Shown here: piece by piece, positions 18,357 to 27,038 of the stretch
Numbering within the stretch: the stretch's first letter is position 1
Layout: every line of letters starts with the position of its first letter
Assembly: GCA_900771975.1 (NCBI GenBank)
Contig: CAAGPV010000014.1
Span: forward strand, 1-64,000
Source: an uncultured Prevotella sp.
Lineage (GTDB): Bacteria > Bacteroidota > Bacteroidia > Bacteroidales > Bacteroidaceae
DNA: 64,000 nt
Reading direction: 5' to 3'
Notes under the pieces: generated by a model
Seen by the model: the letters and a program-made list of their open reading frames with translations, nothing else
What the model was told of the DNA's origin: nothing
Database searches by the model: none
Position numbers and translations under genes: made by a program

Positions 18357-19403
18357 TTAATACAACAACGGCGACACGAACATGCGTGAGCCAGGTTGAT
18401 TGTTTTTATATTCTTCGTCCTGCGAATTGTTGTCGGTGGATGGGGTAGGGGTGTTGTCCTCGTTTGTGGTCGCTTCGGCTTCAGCTTCAGCTTTCTTGCG
18501 GTCGGCAATGAGGGAGAGCACGGAGGCTTTGAGGGCGATAGCATCATTGTGGGCTTGCTGACGAATGAACTTGTCGAAAGATATAACGATTGTCCTTTCC
18601 TTTAAATAAGCCACCATAAGTTTGCGCACCTTATCCAGTAAAACATCATCATCATCTGCGTGAAGAAGTTTTTTCAACATATCTCTTCCTAATATGGGCT
18701 CTATATATTCCTCTTGAATAAAACGGAAATCAGGAAGCATACGGATATATTTGTCACGGTTATCGTAGTTATCTAAATAACGATATAACACCTGACAAGT
18801 TGGGATTAACAAACCACTATGCAGATAATAATATTTAGAATGCTGCCATAGCGACACAATCTCCTTGATGCCATCAATTCGATTATCGGTTTTTATGTCA
18901 TTATTTTCATCTTTGGGGGCAGAAAGGTCAGACATCAACGACAAATTATCCAACTCTTTAGCCCAGCCTTCAAGCGTTACAAACATATTGTTGAGAGCGG
19001 TAAAGGCTACGCGATGACAACCTTGTTCTCCATCTTCAATTTTTTTATCTGAAGCAGGAGCGAAATCTCCACTTCCAACGACATTTACGCCTGTACTATT
19101 TGCGCTGATAGCCATAATTTTTAGATAATTCGCCATTGCGTCATTGGCTATTATGCGCTGGGCATAATTTAGAAGTTCTGCGAATGGATCTTCAGTGTAA
19201 GTACCACTCATTACAGAAAGGAAAAAATCTTCTGGCGTTATGGAATTGTAATATTGACAAAGACGATTATAAAGTGGCGCACCTAACTTGTCGCGCAATA
19301 GGTCTTTCTCGCTATTGTCAAGAATACCTTGCAGAATGCTCACCTCGTCCACAGCGTTGCTGGGGTTGTGAAGGCGAAATTCTTGATTGGTTGTTATGAG
19401 CAT
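18357..19403 (-). CDS. DUF6712-like head/neck protein
   Basis: 348 residues. The N-terminus (LITTNQEFRLHNPSNAVDEVSIL) and overall helical build resemble the DUF6712 proteins found beside portal genes in Bacteroidetes phages, which may be head-completion or neck proteins. A C-terminal tail of Asp/Asn/Thr/Pro low complexity follows residue 310. It is next to the portal gene, and two small palindromes (19446-19481) lie just upstream. Confidence 0.55.
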   Translation of the reverse strand: MLITTNQEFRLHNPSNAVDEVSILQGILDNSEKDLLRDKLGAPLYNRLCQYYNSITPEDFFLSVMSGTYTEDPFAELLNYAQRIIANDAMANYLKIMAISANSTGVNVVGSGDFAPASDKKIEDGEQGCHRVAFTALNNMFVTLEGWAKELDNLSLMSDLSAPKDENNDIKTDNRIDGIKEIVSLWQHSKYYYLHSGLLIPTCQVLYRYLDNYDNRDKYIRMLPDFRFIQEEYIEPILGRDMLKKLLHADDDDVLLDKVRKLMVAYLKERTIVISFDKFIRQQAHNDAIALKASVLSLIADRKKAEAEAEATTNEDNTPTPSTDNNSQDEEYKNNQPGSRMFVSPLLY

Positions 19404-19445
19404 TTTTATATTCTTTTTATGGTTCGTATTTGGGTAGATACTTAT

Positions 19446-19481
19446 CCTATGTGATAGGAATGGGCATACCTATATGATAGG
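19446..19481. promoter_or_regulatory. Paired palindromes, candidate operators
   Basis: Two near-identical 13-bp palindromes, CCTATGTGATAGG (19446-19458) and CCTATATGATAGG (19469-19481), start 23 bp apart, so both face the same side of the helix after about two turns. They lie in the 110-bp gap between portal and DUF6712-like genes. Such pairs are typical of dimeric repressor operators. Confidence 0.4.
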
Positions 19482-19514
19482 TTCGGGCGAAACTTTTCAA
19501 AACTTCGAACGAAG

Positions 19515-21272
19515 TTATTCCGACCCTTGCCTTGTCACACCTGTCTTTGAGTTGTCAAGCGTAGTCAATACTTCGCGGTCAATCTCCCAAACGAGATGTG
19601 GGTCAAGTCCGTTGAACTGGCTCATCACTTCGAGCGGACGGAGCATAAGTTGCTGCAATGGCGCAAACTGAATTTGCTTGACGAGGAAACGCTCGCGCAG
19701 GTCAGTACCGCCCGATGATGTCGCGTCGCCCGGTGTGTTGCCTATCAGCTTCGAGTCAAGACCCATAGCGAAGAAGATGATGGATGATATTTCCTGAAGC
19801 TCGGTCTTGTCTGCATTGGCTTGGTCGTTGGCTTTGCTCTCTATCTCCACAATTTCCCATGCCTTGTGCTCCTTACCGTCCAAGCCGGTGAACACGGAAG
19901 AGATGAGAGCCTGACCTGCGTTGTCGGGATTAGACAGCCAAGTGTTGATGTCGCTGAATACCTCCTGCTGAATCTGCGCCATCGTCTTGTCTTTTTTCTC
20001 GCCCTGCTGGGTGAAGAGCTGCTTGAGGTATTCTTGGTGAATATATATCACTCGGCCGATGATGTTGCTATTGCGCTTGCGCGTCAAGCGGTCGTCCACG
20101 ATGGTAAAGGCATACTCAAAAATGCTTCCGGCAAAGATGCTGTGCCAAAGTGCATCGGCATAGTAAGGACCGCCAAAGTCACGCGGTGACATGATGAAAC
20201 GCGTTGGGCGTTGCTTGCGGCCCACACGTGCCTGACGTGCCTCACGCACATGGCGCTGAAGATCTTTCACTGCCGTTGCCGTGGGCAGATAGGGCACTGC
20301 GGCTATCTTCAAGTCCTCCGGCTTCATGGCCGAAGTGGCCTGTGTGGAGTCGAGCCATTGGTTAGATGTGTAGGCGTAGTTGATGCGGTAGTTGCTATCC
20401 ATGCGTTCCAAACGTGTGGTGAATATAGAGCGCGGCTTTATGCCTATCACCTTTGGTGTCCACTGTGAGGTGGGCACAGGCTGGCCGTCGTCGTTGAGCT
20501 GGCGTTGGTTTAGTTGGAGCTCAACAAAGCATTGCGACATAAGAGCCATATCACCAGCCATTGAAAGGTAAGTGTACATAAGGTCGTTGTCTGCCATGAA
20601 CTGCTGAAGGAAGTCGTTGGTCTGTTGCCATGTTTCGAGGTCGCGTTTCAGAGCCTTCATCTCGTCAGAATCCTCCTGAGTGCCGTTGGCTGTCTTGACA
20701 ATTTCTGTCAATGGGTCGTCGGTGGAGTTCTGCTGAGTATTTGCTTGTGCTTCGGCTTCCTTTGCCTTGAGGTCGGCTATCATACCACGGAGCAATACAC
20801 CAGCCGTTTTAAACGGAATGCACTTCTCGGTGATATTGCCACCCACATACTGCGTATAACGGTATTTGGGTTTCGGACCATGCCCCACCAATATCTTTTT
20901 GATGAAGTCCACACCAGCTGCCGGGAATGGCGACATGCGCGAAAGGAGCCAAATGATGTTGGGCAGTATGTTGCCCACGCCCCATTCCATAAAACCCAGT
21001 CCGTTGGTGCCCACACCCTGTGGCTTGGCAAGGTTCTCACCACCACTGGAGGCAAATACCGTAGATATTTGCTTGCGTGCCGCACTGCCCGATGTACCAC
21101 CCTCGGCTCTGGTCAGTTGCGAGAGAACGTAGTCTTGCCATGAGAACACCGTGCCGCCATCGCCACGCACCGGGGTAAACTCACTCGGCTTCACGGCGAC
21201 ATAGCCTTCGCTCTTCAGTTCCGCAATTCGCTGTTGGAACTGCAGGGCATTTCTGACTCTGTTTTTCTTCAT
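19515..21272 (-). CDS. Phage portal protein
   Basis: About 585 residues from the ATG at 21272. That start is preferred over one 48 nt upstream, because the extra residues are translated from an A/C-rich leader like those before other late genes. Features fitting a portal: a clip/stem region with FGGPYYADALWHSIF, then an EYAFTIVDDRLTRKRN segment and a C-terminal part with SSGGTDLRERFLVKQIQFAPLQQ. The place before the head-joining genes also fits. The protein forms the dodecameric DNA gate at one capsid vertex in this class of phage. Assigned by pattern and context, not by a diagnostic motif. Confidence 0.7.
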   Translation of the reverse strand: MKKNRVRNALQFQQRIAELKSEGYVAVKPSEFTPVRGDGGTVFSWQDYVLSQLTRAEGGTSGSAARKQISTVFASSGGENLAKPQGVGTNGLGFMEWGVGNILPNIIWLLSRMSPFPAAGVDFIKKILVGHGPKPKYRYTQYVGGNITEKCIPFKTAGVLLRGMIADLKAKEAEAQANTQQNSTDDPLTEIVKTANGTQEDSDEMKALKRDLETWQQTNDFLQQFMADNDLMYTYLSMAGDMALMSQCFVELQLNQRQLNDDGQPVPTSQWTPKVIGIKPRSIFTTRLERMDSNYRINYAYTSNQWLDSTQATSAMKPEDLKIAAVPYLPTATAVKDLQRHVREARQARVGRKQRPTRFIMSPRDFGGPYYADALWHSIFAGSIFEYAFTIVDDRLTRKRNSNIIGRVIYIHQEYLKQLFTQQGEKKDKTMAQIQQEVFSDINTWLSNPDNAGQALISSVFTGLDGKEHKAWEIVEIESKANDQANADKTELQEISSIIFFAMGLDSKLIGNTPGDATSSGGTDLRERFLVKQIQFAPLQQLMLRPLEVMSQFNGLDPHLVWEIDREVLTTLDNSKTGVTRQGSE

Positions 21273-21350
21273 TGTTGAGTTTGTTTGTTTTTGTTTTTGT
21301 TGAATTGTGGCTTTGTGCAAACGAAAAAACGTGCTGCACTCGGTTAGCCA

Positions 21351-22385
21351 TTATTTCTTTCTTATCTTTTCCAATTCCTCATTTTCCTTGCTCAACCTTT
21401 CGAGGTGTTCAAGAACGAGTGAATAGGATTGATGGTTCACTTGATCCTCGGTAAGACCGGCATACTTCTGCATGGTTGCTGTCGTTGCCGTGTAGATTTC
21501 GAGCGGTGTGTTTGGTGCTTTCTTGTGGTTCACCTTCTGCACCTTGAATACATGGGGATAGCGTTTCGACAGGGTGTGCATAATGCCCGTCCACCAAAAG
21601 AGAATGACCTGCCATTGGGTATCGGGAAAGTTACGGAAGTACTGCGCGTTGTCCGAACACTGATTGCTCTCGTAATGAAAATCATGCTTTACGATGCCCG
21701 TGTTGGTGTCGATATACTTTGTCTTGGCATTGAAAATGGTAGCCAAGAACATAGCCCTTGCCAGATCCACGCTCTTCGCTTGTTTCATCATCTGCTCATC
21801 GGAGAACTTACCCATTTCCTGCATCCGTATGAGGTTATTGCTGATTTGCGTGTAGCTCTGCATCATGTCTGAGGCAAAGCGATATTGCGCCCATGAGAAA
21901 CCGTCGAGGTCGGGAAACGCTCCTTGGAAGGCTTTCTCCATGTGCCACCATTTGCGCTTGCGCTTGATGGTGGGGTAGGGAAATGTGGTAAGGAATTGCT
22001 CGCGCTCATTGTCAAGCCAATCAAGCAAACCTGCGCCTTGCGCAATGTATTCTGCCGATTGCTGGTCGCGTGTCTTTGCCTTTGCCGAAAGCCAGTAGTT
22101 GATTTGCCAAAGGTAGAGCGAGAACGTTTCGCCATGCTTGCCATCCTTCAGGAAGCGGCAAGTGTAGTACTGCTCTTCCACCGGCACACGAGGATTGGGG
22201 CCCTCCACTATCTGTATGCCAGAGAGGGCAAAGAACATGGCGAGCTTCACGTTCTCCATAGAGAAAGGGTGATAGCGGTCTTGCCGTTGTATCTGTTCCT
22301 GCATCACGGAGGCAATTAGTTCGAGTTGTTCCGTGGTGCATTGGTTCCAGTGCTTGGGCAGCGTGAGGTTTATCTTCTTTACCAT
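21351..22385 (-). CDS. Hypothetical protein upstream of portal
   Basis: 344 residues, mostly helical, rich in aromatic residues and Met. It has WWHMEKAFQGAFPDLDGFSWAQYRF near the middle and a charged C-terminus. I do not recognise the family. It is the neighbour of the portal gene, so a role in capsid building or DNA delivery would be reasonable. The start follows a normal A-rich leader. Confidence 0.55.
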   Translation of the reverse strand: MVKKINLTLPKHWNQCTTEQLELIASVMQEQIQRQDRYHPFSMENVKLAMFFALSGIQIVEGPNPRVPVEEQYYTCRFLKDGKHGETFSLYLWQINYWLSAKAKTRDQQSAEYIAQGAGLLDWLDNEREQFLTTFPYPTIKRKRKWWHMEKAFQGAFPDLDGFSWAQYRFASDMMQSYTQISNNLIRMQEMGKFSDEQMMKQAKSVDLARAMFLATIFNAKTKYIDTNTGIVKHDFHYESNQCSDNAQYFRNFPDTQWQVILFWWTGIMHTLSKRYPHVFKVQKVNHKKAPNTPLEIYTATTATMQKYAGLTEDQVNHQSYSLVLEHLERLSKENEELEKIRKK

Positions 22386-22484
22386 ACTTGTGCTTTTTGT
22401 TTGCAGAGAAAATTCTTTTATGAAACAAAGATAGTGAAACGAAAATCCCCGATTAGGACATTCCCCTATTTCCCCTATACAACG

Positions 22485-22525
22485 GAAGCCAACCTGCGGC
22501 TATCCTAATGGCGCAAGTTGGCTTC
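22485..22525. other. Strong stem-loop in intergenic gap
   Basis: GAAGCCAACCTGCG (22485-22498) pairs with CGCAAGTTGGCTTC (22512-22525), 13 of 14 positions. It is not followed by T's on either strand, so it is not a standard terminator. Two similar 13-bp segments (ATCCCCGATTAGG near 22445 and ATCCTGATTAGGG near 22531) flank it. It may be a processing or regulatory RNA element. Confidence 0.4.
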
Positions 22526-22593
22526 AAAAAATCCTGATTAGGGAATAGGGAAAGGAGAGGGAAATAAAGGTTAAATTTCCCTATCCGTCATGG

Positions 22594-23091
22594 TTAGAGT
22601 GTGGCGTGAAGGGCTGTGTAGTCCCATATCTTCGTACAGTCATCCTCGGTCTGCCAGTCGGCATCACAGAAGTAGAAAAGATAGGCCGCCTTCAAAATTT
22701 CCTTGTCTTCCATGTTGGCGCAAAGGTCGGCATACATGGCGTTGAAAGCGACATACTTGTCCCAATCGTTCACTTTCGAGTGAAACTTCATGTCCTTTGT
22801 TGCTTCCAACACCTGAGCGCGAGTCCAGTGTGCGCCCATACCCACAGGCTCACCGTTCTCATCCGTCTTACTATGCACAAGGCGGTTCACATCATGGTTG
22901 GCAAACTTCTCCGAATAATGGCGGTCGTAGAGCACGGCGTGCTGGTTGCGCATGATGCGCCAGTACAAGTGTGGATTCTCGTTTTCAAGCATTGAGAGGT
23001 CGCACGACATACGCTCTATTGCTGCATACATCTTTTTCTCGGAAGCCACGCCGTGAGAGCGAGCCTGTTCTATTAGTTGAATATATTTCAT
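22594..23091 (-). CDS. Hypothetical phage protein
   Basis: 165 residues, helical, no membrane segment. Cys residues lie at about 30, 123 and 137. It contains GMGAHWTRAQVLEATKDMKFHSKVNDWDKYVAFNAMY, a pattern seen in small proteins of Bacteroidetes head regions but without a known role. Its start is 12 bp after the upstream gap and its stop is followed by the 22.5 kb stem-loop. Confidence 0.5.
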   Translation of the reverse strand: MKYIQLIEQARSHGVASEKKMYAAIERMSCDLSMLENENPHLYWRIMRNQHAVLYDRHYSEKFANHDVNRLVHSKTDENGEPVGMGAHWTRAQVLEATKDMKFHSKVNDWDKYVAFNAMYADLCANMEDKEILKAAYLFYFCDADWQTEDDCTKIWDYTALHATL

Positions 23092-23206
23092 TTTCTTTTA
23101 TTTTTAACAGTTTGGACAAATCCCACGAAATCGGGGGATTATAGGCACTAAAGTAGCGAATATGTTAGGCCGTTGAAAGTTGTAAGAAACTTCCTCCAAC
23201 TTTCTT

Positions 23207-23497
23207 TCATCTTTCTTCTTTTCCTTTTTCATACAGACGAGTGAATAAGCGTTGCAGACAGAGCAACAATAATACAAACCAGTTGGATAAGTATGCCATG
23301 ACGATTGACAGCACCACAGCCACGACCACATCGCAATGGCAATAGAGCAGGGAGGCGAGCGCACTCCAGAATGTGAAGCATTGATTGCACGACGCAACCT
23401 TGCCCACGACCTTTGCCACGGCTTCCGCCAGTCCGAGGTGCTGGATAAGCGTTGCCGCTATCATGGCAGCAAGAGCTGTCAATATCATCATGGTCAT
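23207..23497 (-). CDS. Small membrane protein, possible holin
   Basis: 96 residues from the ATG at 23497, which follows the upstream stop by 2 bp (TAACCATG). Two to three hydrophobic segments (about 3-20, 40-60, 60-80) and a cytoplasmic KGKEER end. The segment SCNQCFTFW between helices has a CxxC pair. A holin or membrane anchor would fit the size, but the holin-like gene at 43.7-44.3 kb is an equal candidate. Confidence 0.5.
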   Translation of the reverse strand: MTMMILTALAAMIAATLIQHLGLAEAVAKVVGKVASCNQCFTFWSALASLLYCHCDVVVAVVLSIVMAYLSNWFVLLLLCLQRLFTRLYEKGKEER

Positions 23498-23499
23498 GG

Positions 23500-23928
23500 T
23501 TATGCGGTTGTTATGGTAAGCGTCAGAGGGCAGTCGGACACGAAGGTTCGGGAGCAATCGCAACATGATATGCGTGCTATGCCGTTCTGTGCCGTGCCGA
23601 CGGTAGCAGTTACTGCGCTTATTGCCGTCGCGCTGAACACGGGGATAGTAAAGTCCTGCGAGATTACTTGCGAGCGTGTGCAGCATGAGCCGCAGTTGCA
23701 CGGAATGTAGCTCACCACTCCTTCAACATGTACTACCACAATATACTGTGAAGTGCCGACATTTGCAATACTCTTGATAGAAAACTTAGGTGCAAACACT
23801 GGTGTCTCGTCCACACAAGCAGGAGTGCAAAGCTGCTGCGTGATGTTGATGTCGTAATAAGGTGCTGTGGTGGTGGCTCCTACCGCAAGCGTGGCTGTTA
23901 TGATAGCCGGGGTTGTTCGTTTGTTCAT
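23500..23928 (-). CDS. Cys-rich hypothetical virion protein
   Basis: 142 residues of beta-rich sequence with three cysteine clusters (LCTPAC near 35; CNCGSCC near 80; SCCDCS near 122), as if binding metal or disulfide-linked. The first 20 residues are moderately hydrophobic (ITATLAVGATTTAPYY) without a clean signal peptide. It belongs to a run of small genes between the head genes and the portal. Confidence 0.5.
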   Translation of the reverse strand: MNKRTTPAIITATLAVGATTTAPYYDINITQQLCTPACVDETPVFAPKFSIKSIANVGTSQYIVVVHVEGVVSYIPCNCGSCCTRSQVISQDFTIPVFSATAISAVTATVGTAQNGIARISCCDCSRTFVSDCPLTLTITTA

Positions 23929-24032
23929 AATGCTTTTCTTTTTTAGTATAGCGACGATACTGGCCGCCGCTGTTGGGTTAATGACTTACGACGGCTTACT
24001 ACGTCGTAAAAAGCGTAGTAAGTCGTAGATGA

Positions 24033-24455
24033 TTATCTCTTCACTTGATAGCCTTCCGCCTTTTCGACAGGCAAGTTCTTCTGAAGCAAATCCGCCAGTT
24101 CGTCCAAATCTTCCTCGTCAAAGGTTATCATGCCTTCGAGAATGGATAGCGGTCCGTTGTAGCGCAACTTATCCACCACGTCGTGCGCCATTTGCGGTAT
24201 GCTTTCTTCGGGTATCTGTCCGAAATACTTTGCGAGCATAGGCGTAACGAGCGAGTTGACCACTGGCTGAATGAGCGGTTCTATGTCCTTTTGCAGGGCA
24301 TAACTACCGCTCACCAATCCGAGTGAGTCGATGGTGGCTTGCAACGACTGGAGCATGGGCAAACGCATAAGGTTGCTTGCGGCTATCTGCGAAATGGCCG
24401 GCCGTGCCCATTCGGACACGACCGCCGCCAAAATCTGAGAATTGGTGTAGTCCAT
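24033..24455 (-). CDS. Hypothetical phage protein
   Basis: 140 residues, helical. Starts MDYTNSQILAAVVSEWARPAISQIAASNL and ends with an acidic stretch (FDEEDLDELADLLQKN). I recognise the start as typical of small conserved proteins in Bacteroidetes phages but not its function. It follows the GCGCGC-tailed protein by 13 bp in the same operon. Confidence 0.5.
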   Translation of the reverse strand: MDYTNSQILAAVVSEWARPAISQIAASNLMRLPMLQSLQATIDSLGLVSGSYALQKDIEPLIQPVVNSLVTPMLAKYFGQIPEESIPQMAHDVVDKLRYNGPLSILEGMITFDEEDLDELADLLQKNLPVEKAEGYQVKR

Positions 24456-24467
24456 ATCTCCCGCCGA

Positions 24468-24983
24468 TTACTGATTGCATCCACAGCCACAACCGCAGCC
24501 TGTCTGACATACGTTAGAGGAAGGAATGAACACCTTGGTGACACTCGCAAGAGATGCCACCTGCGACTTCAGCACGTCGATGTTGGCGTTGGCAGCAGCA
24601 TTGTATGCCATCTGCTGTGCGTTGATCGCCTGCTGTGCATCCTTGTTGGCATCCACCTTGTTCTCCACCTGACGGATTTTTCCATCGAGATACTGAGTTA
24701 CCTCCACCAACTTCTTGTCGGTGTAGTTTTCACTCTTCTGAATGGCGAGCTCCGTTTTGAGCGTACTGTTCTCTTGAATGAGGTTGGTCTCACTTTTAGT
24801 TACAAAGCGAGCGTCGGGGTCGTTGGGGTTAGCGGTCATGCCATTGCCTCGCCCAAGGTTGAAGAGCGACGCACCACCACCGAGCAGACTGGTAGCCAGT
24901 CCTGCAATACCCAAGCCGAGGGCCGTATTACCCAAGCCCTTGCTGGCAACATCATAGTTGCCGTCGTTAGTCTTAACTTGCAT
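24468..24983 (-). CDS. Coiled-coil structural protein with Cys/Gly-rich tail
   Basis: 171 residues from the ATG at 24983; longer frames upstream are not needed, because the ATG has the AACCAAACACAAAAACACT leader seen before other late genes. A glycine-rich hydrophobic segment (ALGLGIAGLATSLLGGGASLF) is followed by a coiled coil (residues 70-125) and an unusual Cys/Gly end with QTGCGCGCGCNQ. Similar proteins occur in Bacteroidetes phages beside head genes; function unknown. Confidence 0.6.
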   Translation of the reverse strand: MQVKTNDGNYDVASKGLGNTALGLGIAGLATSLLGGGASLFNLGRGNGMTANPNDPDARFVTKSETNLIQENSTLKTELAIQKSENYTDKKLVEVTQYLDGKIRQVENKVDANKDAQQAINAQQMAYNAAANANIDVLKSQVASLASVTKVFIPSSNVCQTGCGCGCGCNQ

Positions 24984-25027
24984 AGTGTTTTTGTGTTTGG
25001 TTGTTTCGTTCATTATTGAACTTGGTG

Positions 25028-25035
25028 CAAAGATA
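25028..25035 (-). promoter_or_regulatory. Promoter box for the portal-side operon
   Basis: TATCTTTG on the minus strand lies 45 bp upstream of the start at 24983 and fits the -7 box. No TTG is seen at the normal distance. It would restart transcription after the LysR gene. Confidence 0.4.
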
Positions 25036-25075
25036 AAGACACGAACTGCGAAAATATAGGGAAGGCGATTAAGAG

Positions 25076-25102
25076 TGCTAATCAAGAAATTAGGGATTAG
25101 CA
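25076..25102. other. Inverted repeat downstream of the LysR gene
   Basis: TGCTAATC (25076-25083) and GATTAGCA (25095-25102) form a perfect 8-bp stem with an 11-nt loop, just beyond the LysR stop codon. No T run follows, so terminator function is uncertain. It may also be an operator. Confidence 0.3.
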
Positions 25103-25132
25103 GATGGAATAGTAGAATAAGAAAACGACAAG

Positions 25133-26038
25133 CTACAGCGTTTCCTCGTAGTTCGTCAGATACGGCACCACCTCTTTCCGTATAATATCCAGAAATATCT
25201 GAGCCGACCGCTTGAACGGCACGTCCTGCATCCAATGGGCATTGCTCATAAGATTGGGCTCCAGTCCAGCGATAGGCCGTGCCACGAGTGTAGGGTGGTG
25301 TTTGAGGTAGAGCTTCGGCATAAATGATATATAGTTAGTCTGCTCCACAACGGCAAGATCCTCGTCAGGGTCGTTAATGATGCACTTCACTTTAAGTTTC
25401 GACAAGTCGCGGGCTATATACTGCTGAACCGTGTTGAACACCCTCTCGCCCACGTCGGGCATTATCACGTTGTGCAACAACAAATCGTCATACGTTACCT
25501 TTGCCTTGCTTGCCAACGGATGCCCTTTGCGCATGATGGCGTAGATATTAAATGGTATGCACGGCTCTGAATTAATACCCTCCCGCGTATATGCCGTGTT
25601 CATGGTGAAGGCAAGGTCTATCTGATGGGAGCGCAATATGCTGTTAAGGTTGCACGCCTTTGCAAAGTCGACATTCAGGCGCACACCGGGATAACGCTCC
25701 ATAAAGATGACCGCAGCCATACGGACGTATGGAGCGATGAACGATCCTACACCTATGCGCAGTTCGCCAGTCATGCAGTTGTTCACGGCATTGATGTATT
25801 CCTTGCAGTCTGCAGTCTGCTTCAATATCTCCTTGGCACGAGGGAGTAACGCCTCGCCACTCTCGGTGAGTGCAATGTCGTGAGAGGTGCGGATGAGCAA
25901 TTTGCAGCCAAGTTCATCCTCAAGAGCCTTGATGTGCTGGCTCACGGCAGACTGTGTGAAGAAACATCGTGTGGCGGCAATACTGAATGATTTGGATTCC
26001 GCCACAAACACAAAGGAACGTAAATGTCGTAACTCCAT
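25133..26038 (-). CDS. LysR-family transcriptional regulator (cargo gene)
   Basis: 301 residues from the ATG at 26038. Residues 1-60 are a classic LysR winged HTH (MELRHLRSFVFVAESKSFS, then FTQSAVSQHIKALEDELGCKLLIR). Residues 85-300 form the periplasmic-binding-like effector domain (GELRIGVGSFIAPYVRMAAV, IDLAFTMNT). LysR regulators are bacterial, usually respond to a small molecule, and are rare in phage head gene blocks. It has its own promoter and is separated from the capsid operon by a terminator, so it looks like an independently expressed cargo gene. Its target cannot be read from the sequence. Confidence 0.9.
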   Translation of the reverse strand: MELRHLRSFVFVAESKSFSIAATRCFFTQSAVSQHIKALEDELGCKLLIRTSHDIALTESGEALLPRAKEILKQTADCKEYINAVNNCMTGELRIGVGSFIAPYVRMAAVIFMERYPGVRLNVDFAKACNLNSILRSHQIDLAFTMNTAYTREGINSEPCIPFNIYAIMRKGHPLASKAKVTYDDLLLHNVIMPDVGERVFNTVQQYIARDLSKLKVKCIINDPDEDLAVVEQTNYISFMPKLYLKHHPTLVARPIAGLEPNLMSNAHWMQDVPFKRSAQIFLDIIRKEVVPYLTNYEETL

Positions 26039-26044
26039 AGTTTT

Positions 26045-26088
26045 AGCGTTTAATTTATCTGATTGCAAAATTACATAAAATAAACGCT
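26045..26088 (-). promoter_or_regulatory. LysR promoter with flanking inverted repeat
   Basis: TAATTTTG (minus; plus-strand 26066-26073) is a -7 box 28 bp upstream of the LysR start. It is flanked by an inverted repeat, AGCGTTTA (26045-26052) / TAAACGCT (26081-26088), which could be the operator for LysR autoregulation. Confidence 0.4.
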
Positions 26089-26128
26089 CGTTGTTTGTGG
26101 CTCATATTAGAAATGCTAATACGAGCAT

Positions 26129-26184
26129 AAAAAATCCCGACATTCCAACCTTTATATATTATATATCGGCGGAACGTCGAGATT
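26129..26184 (-). terminator. Terminator of the capsid operon
   Basis: Read on the minus strand, CGACGTTCC (plus 26171-26179) pairs with GGAATGTCG (plus 26138-26146) apart from one mismatch, and six T's follow (plus 26129-26134). It would end the capsid transcript before the LysR gene. Confidence 0.55.
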
Positions 26185-26227
26185 GCTATGTTCGGAAAAA
26201 TGTTACACCCTTACGGAATGTGAGCGA

Positions 26228-26916
26228 TTACTTCTTACTCTTATTTGCCGTTGTGCTTTCCTCTGTTTCGCTTTCGCTGCTGAAGAAGTCTGCATCGGCA
26301 TTGTCGAGCGACTGTTTAGCGGGTTCTGTCTCGCTCTTTGTGTCAGACCCGCTGACTATTCCCCCTTGTTAGCGCGGAGAGAATCCCAACCGTTCTCAGG
26401 CTCTGGAATCTCATAACGTCCGTATTTTGTGGGTTGCAGAGAACCCGACAGTTCCACATGACGTTCATCGTCGGCCTTCTTGCCCGTGTCGCCCTTAATG
26501 CCACCCGAAGCATACTCAAACTTGTGCTGAGCGTCGTACACTATGATACTCTTCTCGCCATCCTGGATGATGTAGCCAAGGTCGAGGTTGTTCAGACCAC
26601 GAGCAACTTCTGCTGTCGCTGCATCTACGCTTTCAAGCACGTAGTCGAGCTGCTGCTTGAAACCTTTGCGGGGACCAAGCGACTCAAAAGTGTGTCCCTG
26701 ACTACTCTCCTTACACTCGAATTTGAAAAGACCCTTACCTGTTTTGAACGACTCGGAGGTCAGAGCAGGATAAACGTCCTTTTCTGCCTTCAAAGGAGCC
26801 TTGAGGTCGGCCTTGTTGAATATATAGACGTTGACACTAAGACCACCAAAATTCTCCAAGCATTGATTTGCTGCGAGAATATCCATGATTTCAGGACATG
26901 TTGCTGTTACTGCCAT
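26228..26916 (-). CDS. Tail-tube-like virion protein with frameshifted C-terminal extension
   Basis: The uninterrupted frame (26356-26916) gives 186 residues of beta-rich sequence directly after the major capsid gene, which fits a major tail or decoration protein. It stops at TAG inside AACAAGGGGGAATAG. In the -1 frame the sequence stays open for another 42 codons (VSGSDTKSETEPAKQ, then SSESETEESTTANKSKK) and stops at 26228-26230. That extension is strongly acidic, biased in composition and free of stops, so it looks coded. A ribosome slipping back one base on the GGGGG run, or one missing G, would join the two. Known tail proteins of other phages do use such slips; here it is inference. Confidence 0.55.
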
Positions 26917-27038
26917 AATTGTATCGTTTTTGTGTTTATGTTATTAAAAGGAAAAGGGTGGCGGTTGGCTATGTTCGGTCGGGTCAAGTTACCCGTCACC
27001 CTGGGATTTATAGAAACATTAAAAACCGCCTCGCGGGA

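Noticed and set aside
22485..22525. Intrinsic terminator at the 22.5 kb stem-loop
   Set aside because: The stem is strong, but no T run follows on either strand.
23104..23397. 97-codon minus-strand frame
   Set aside because: Overlaps the better-supported membrane protein in another frame and lacks a leader or recognisable features.
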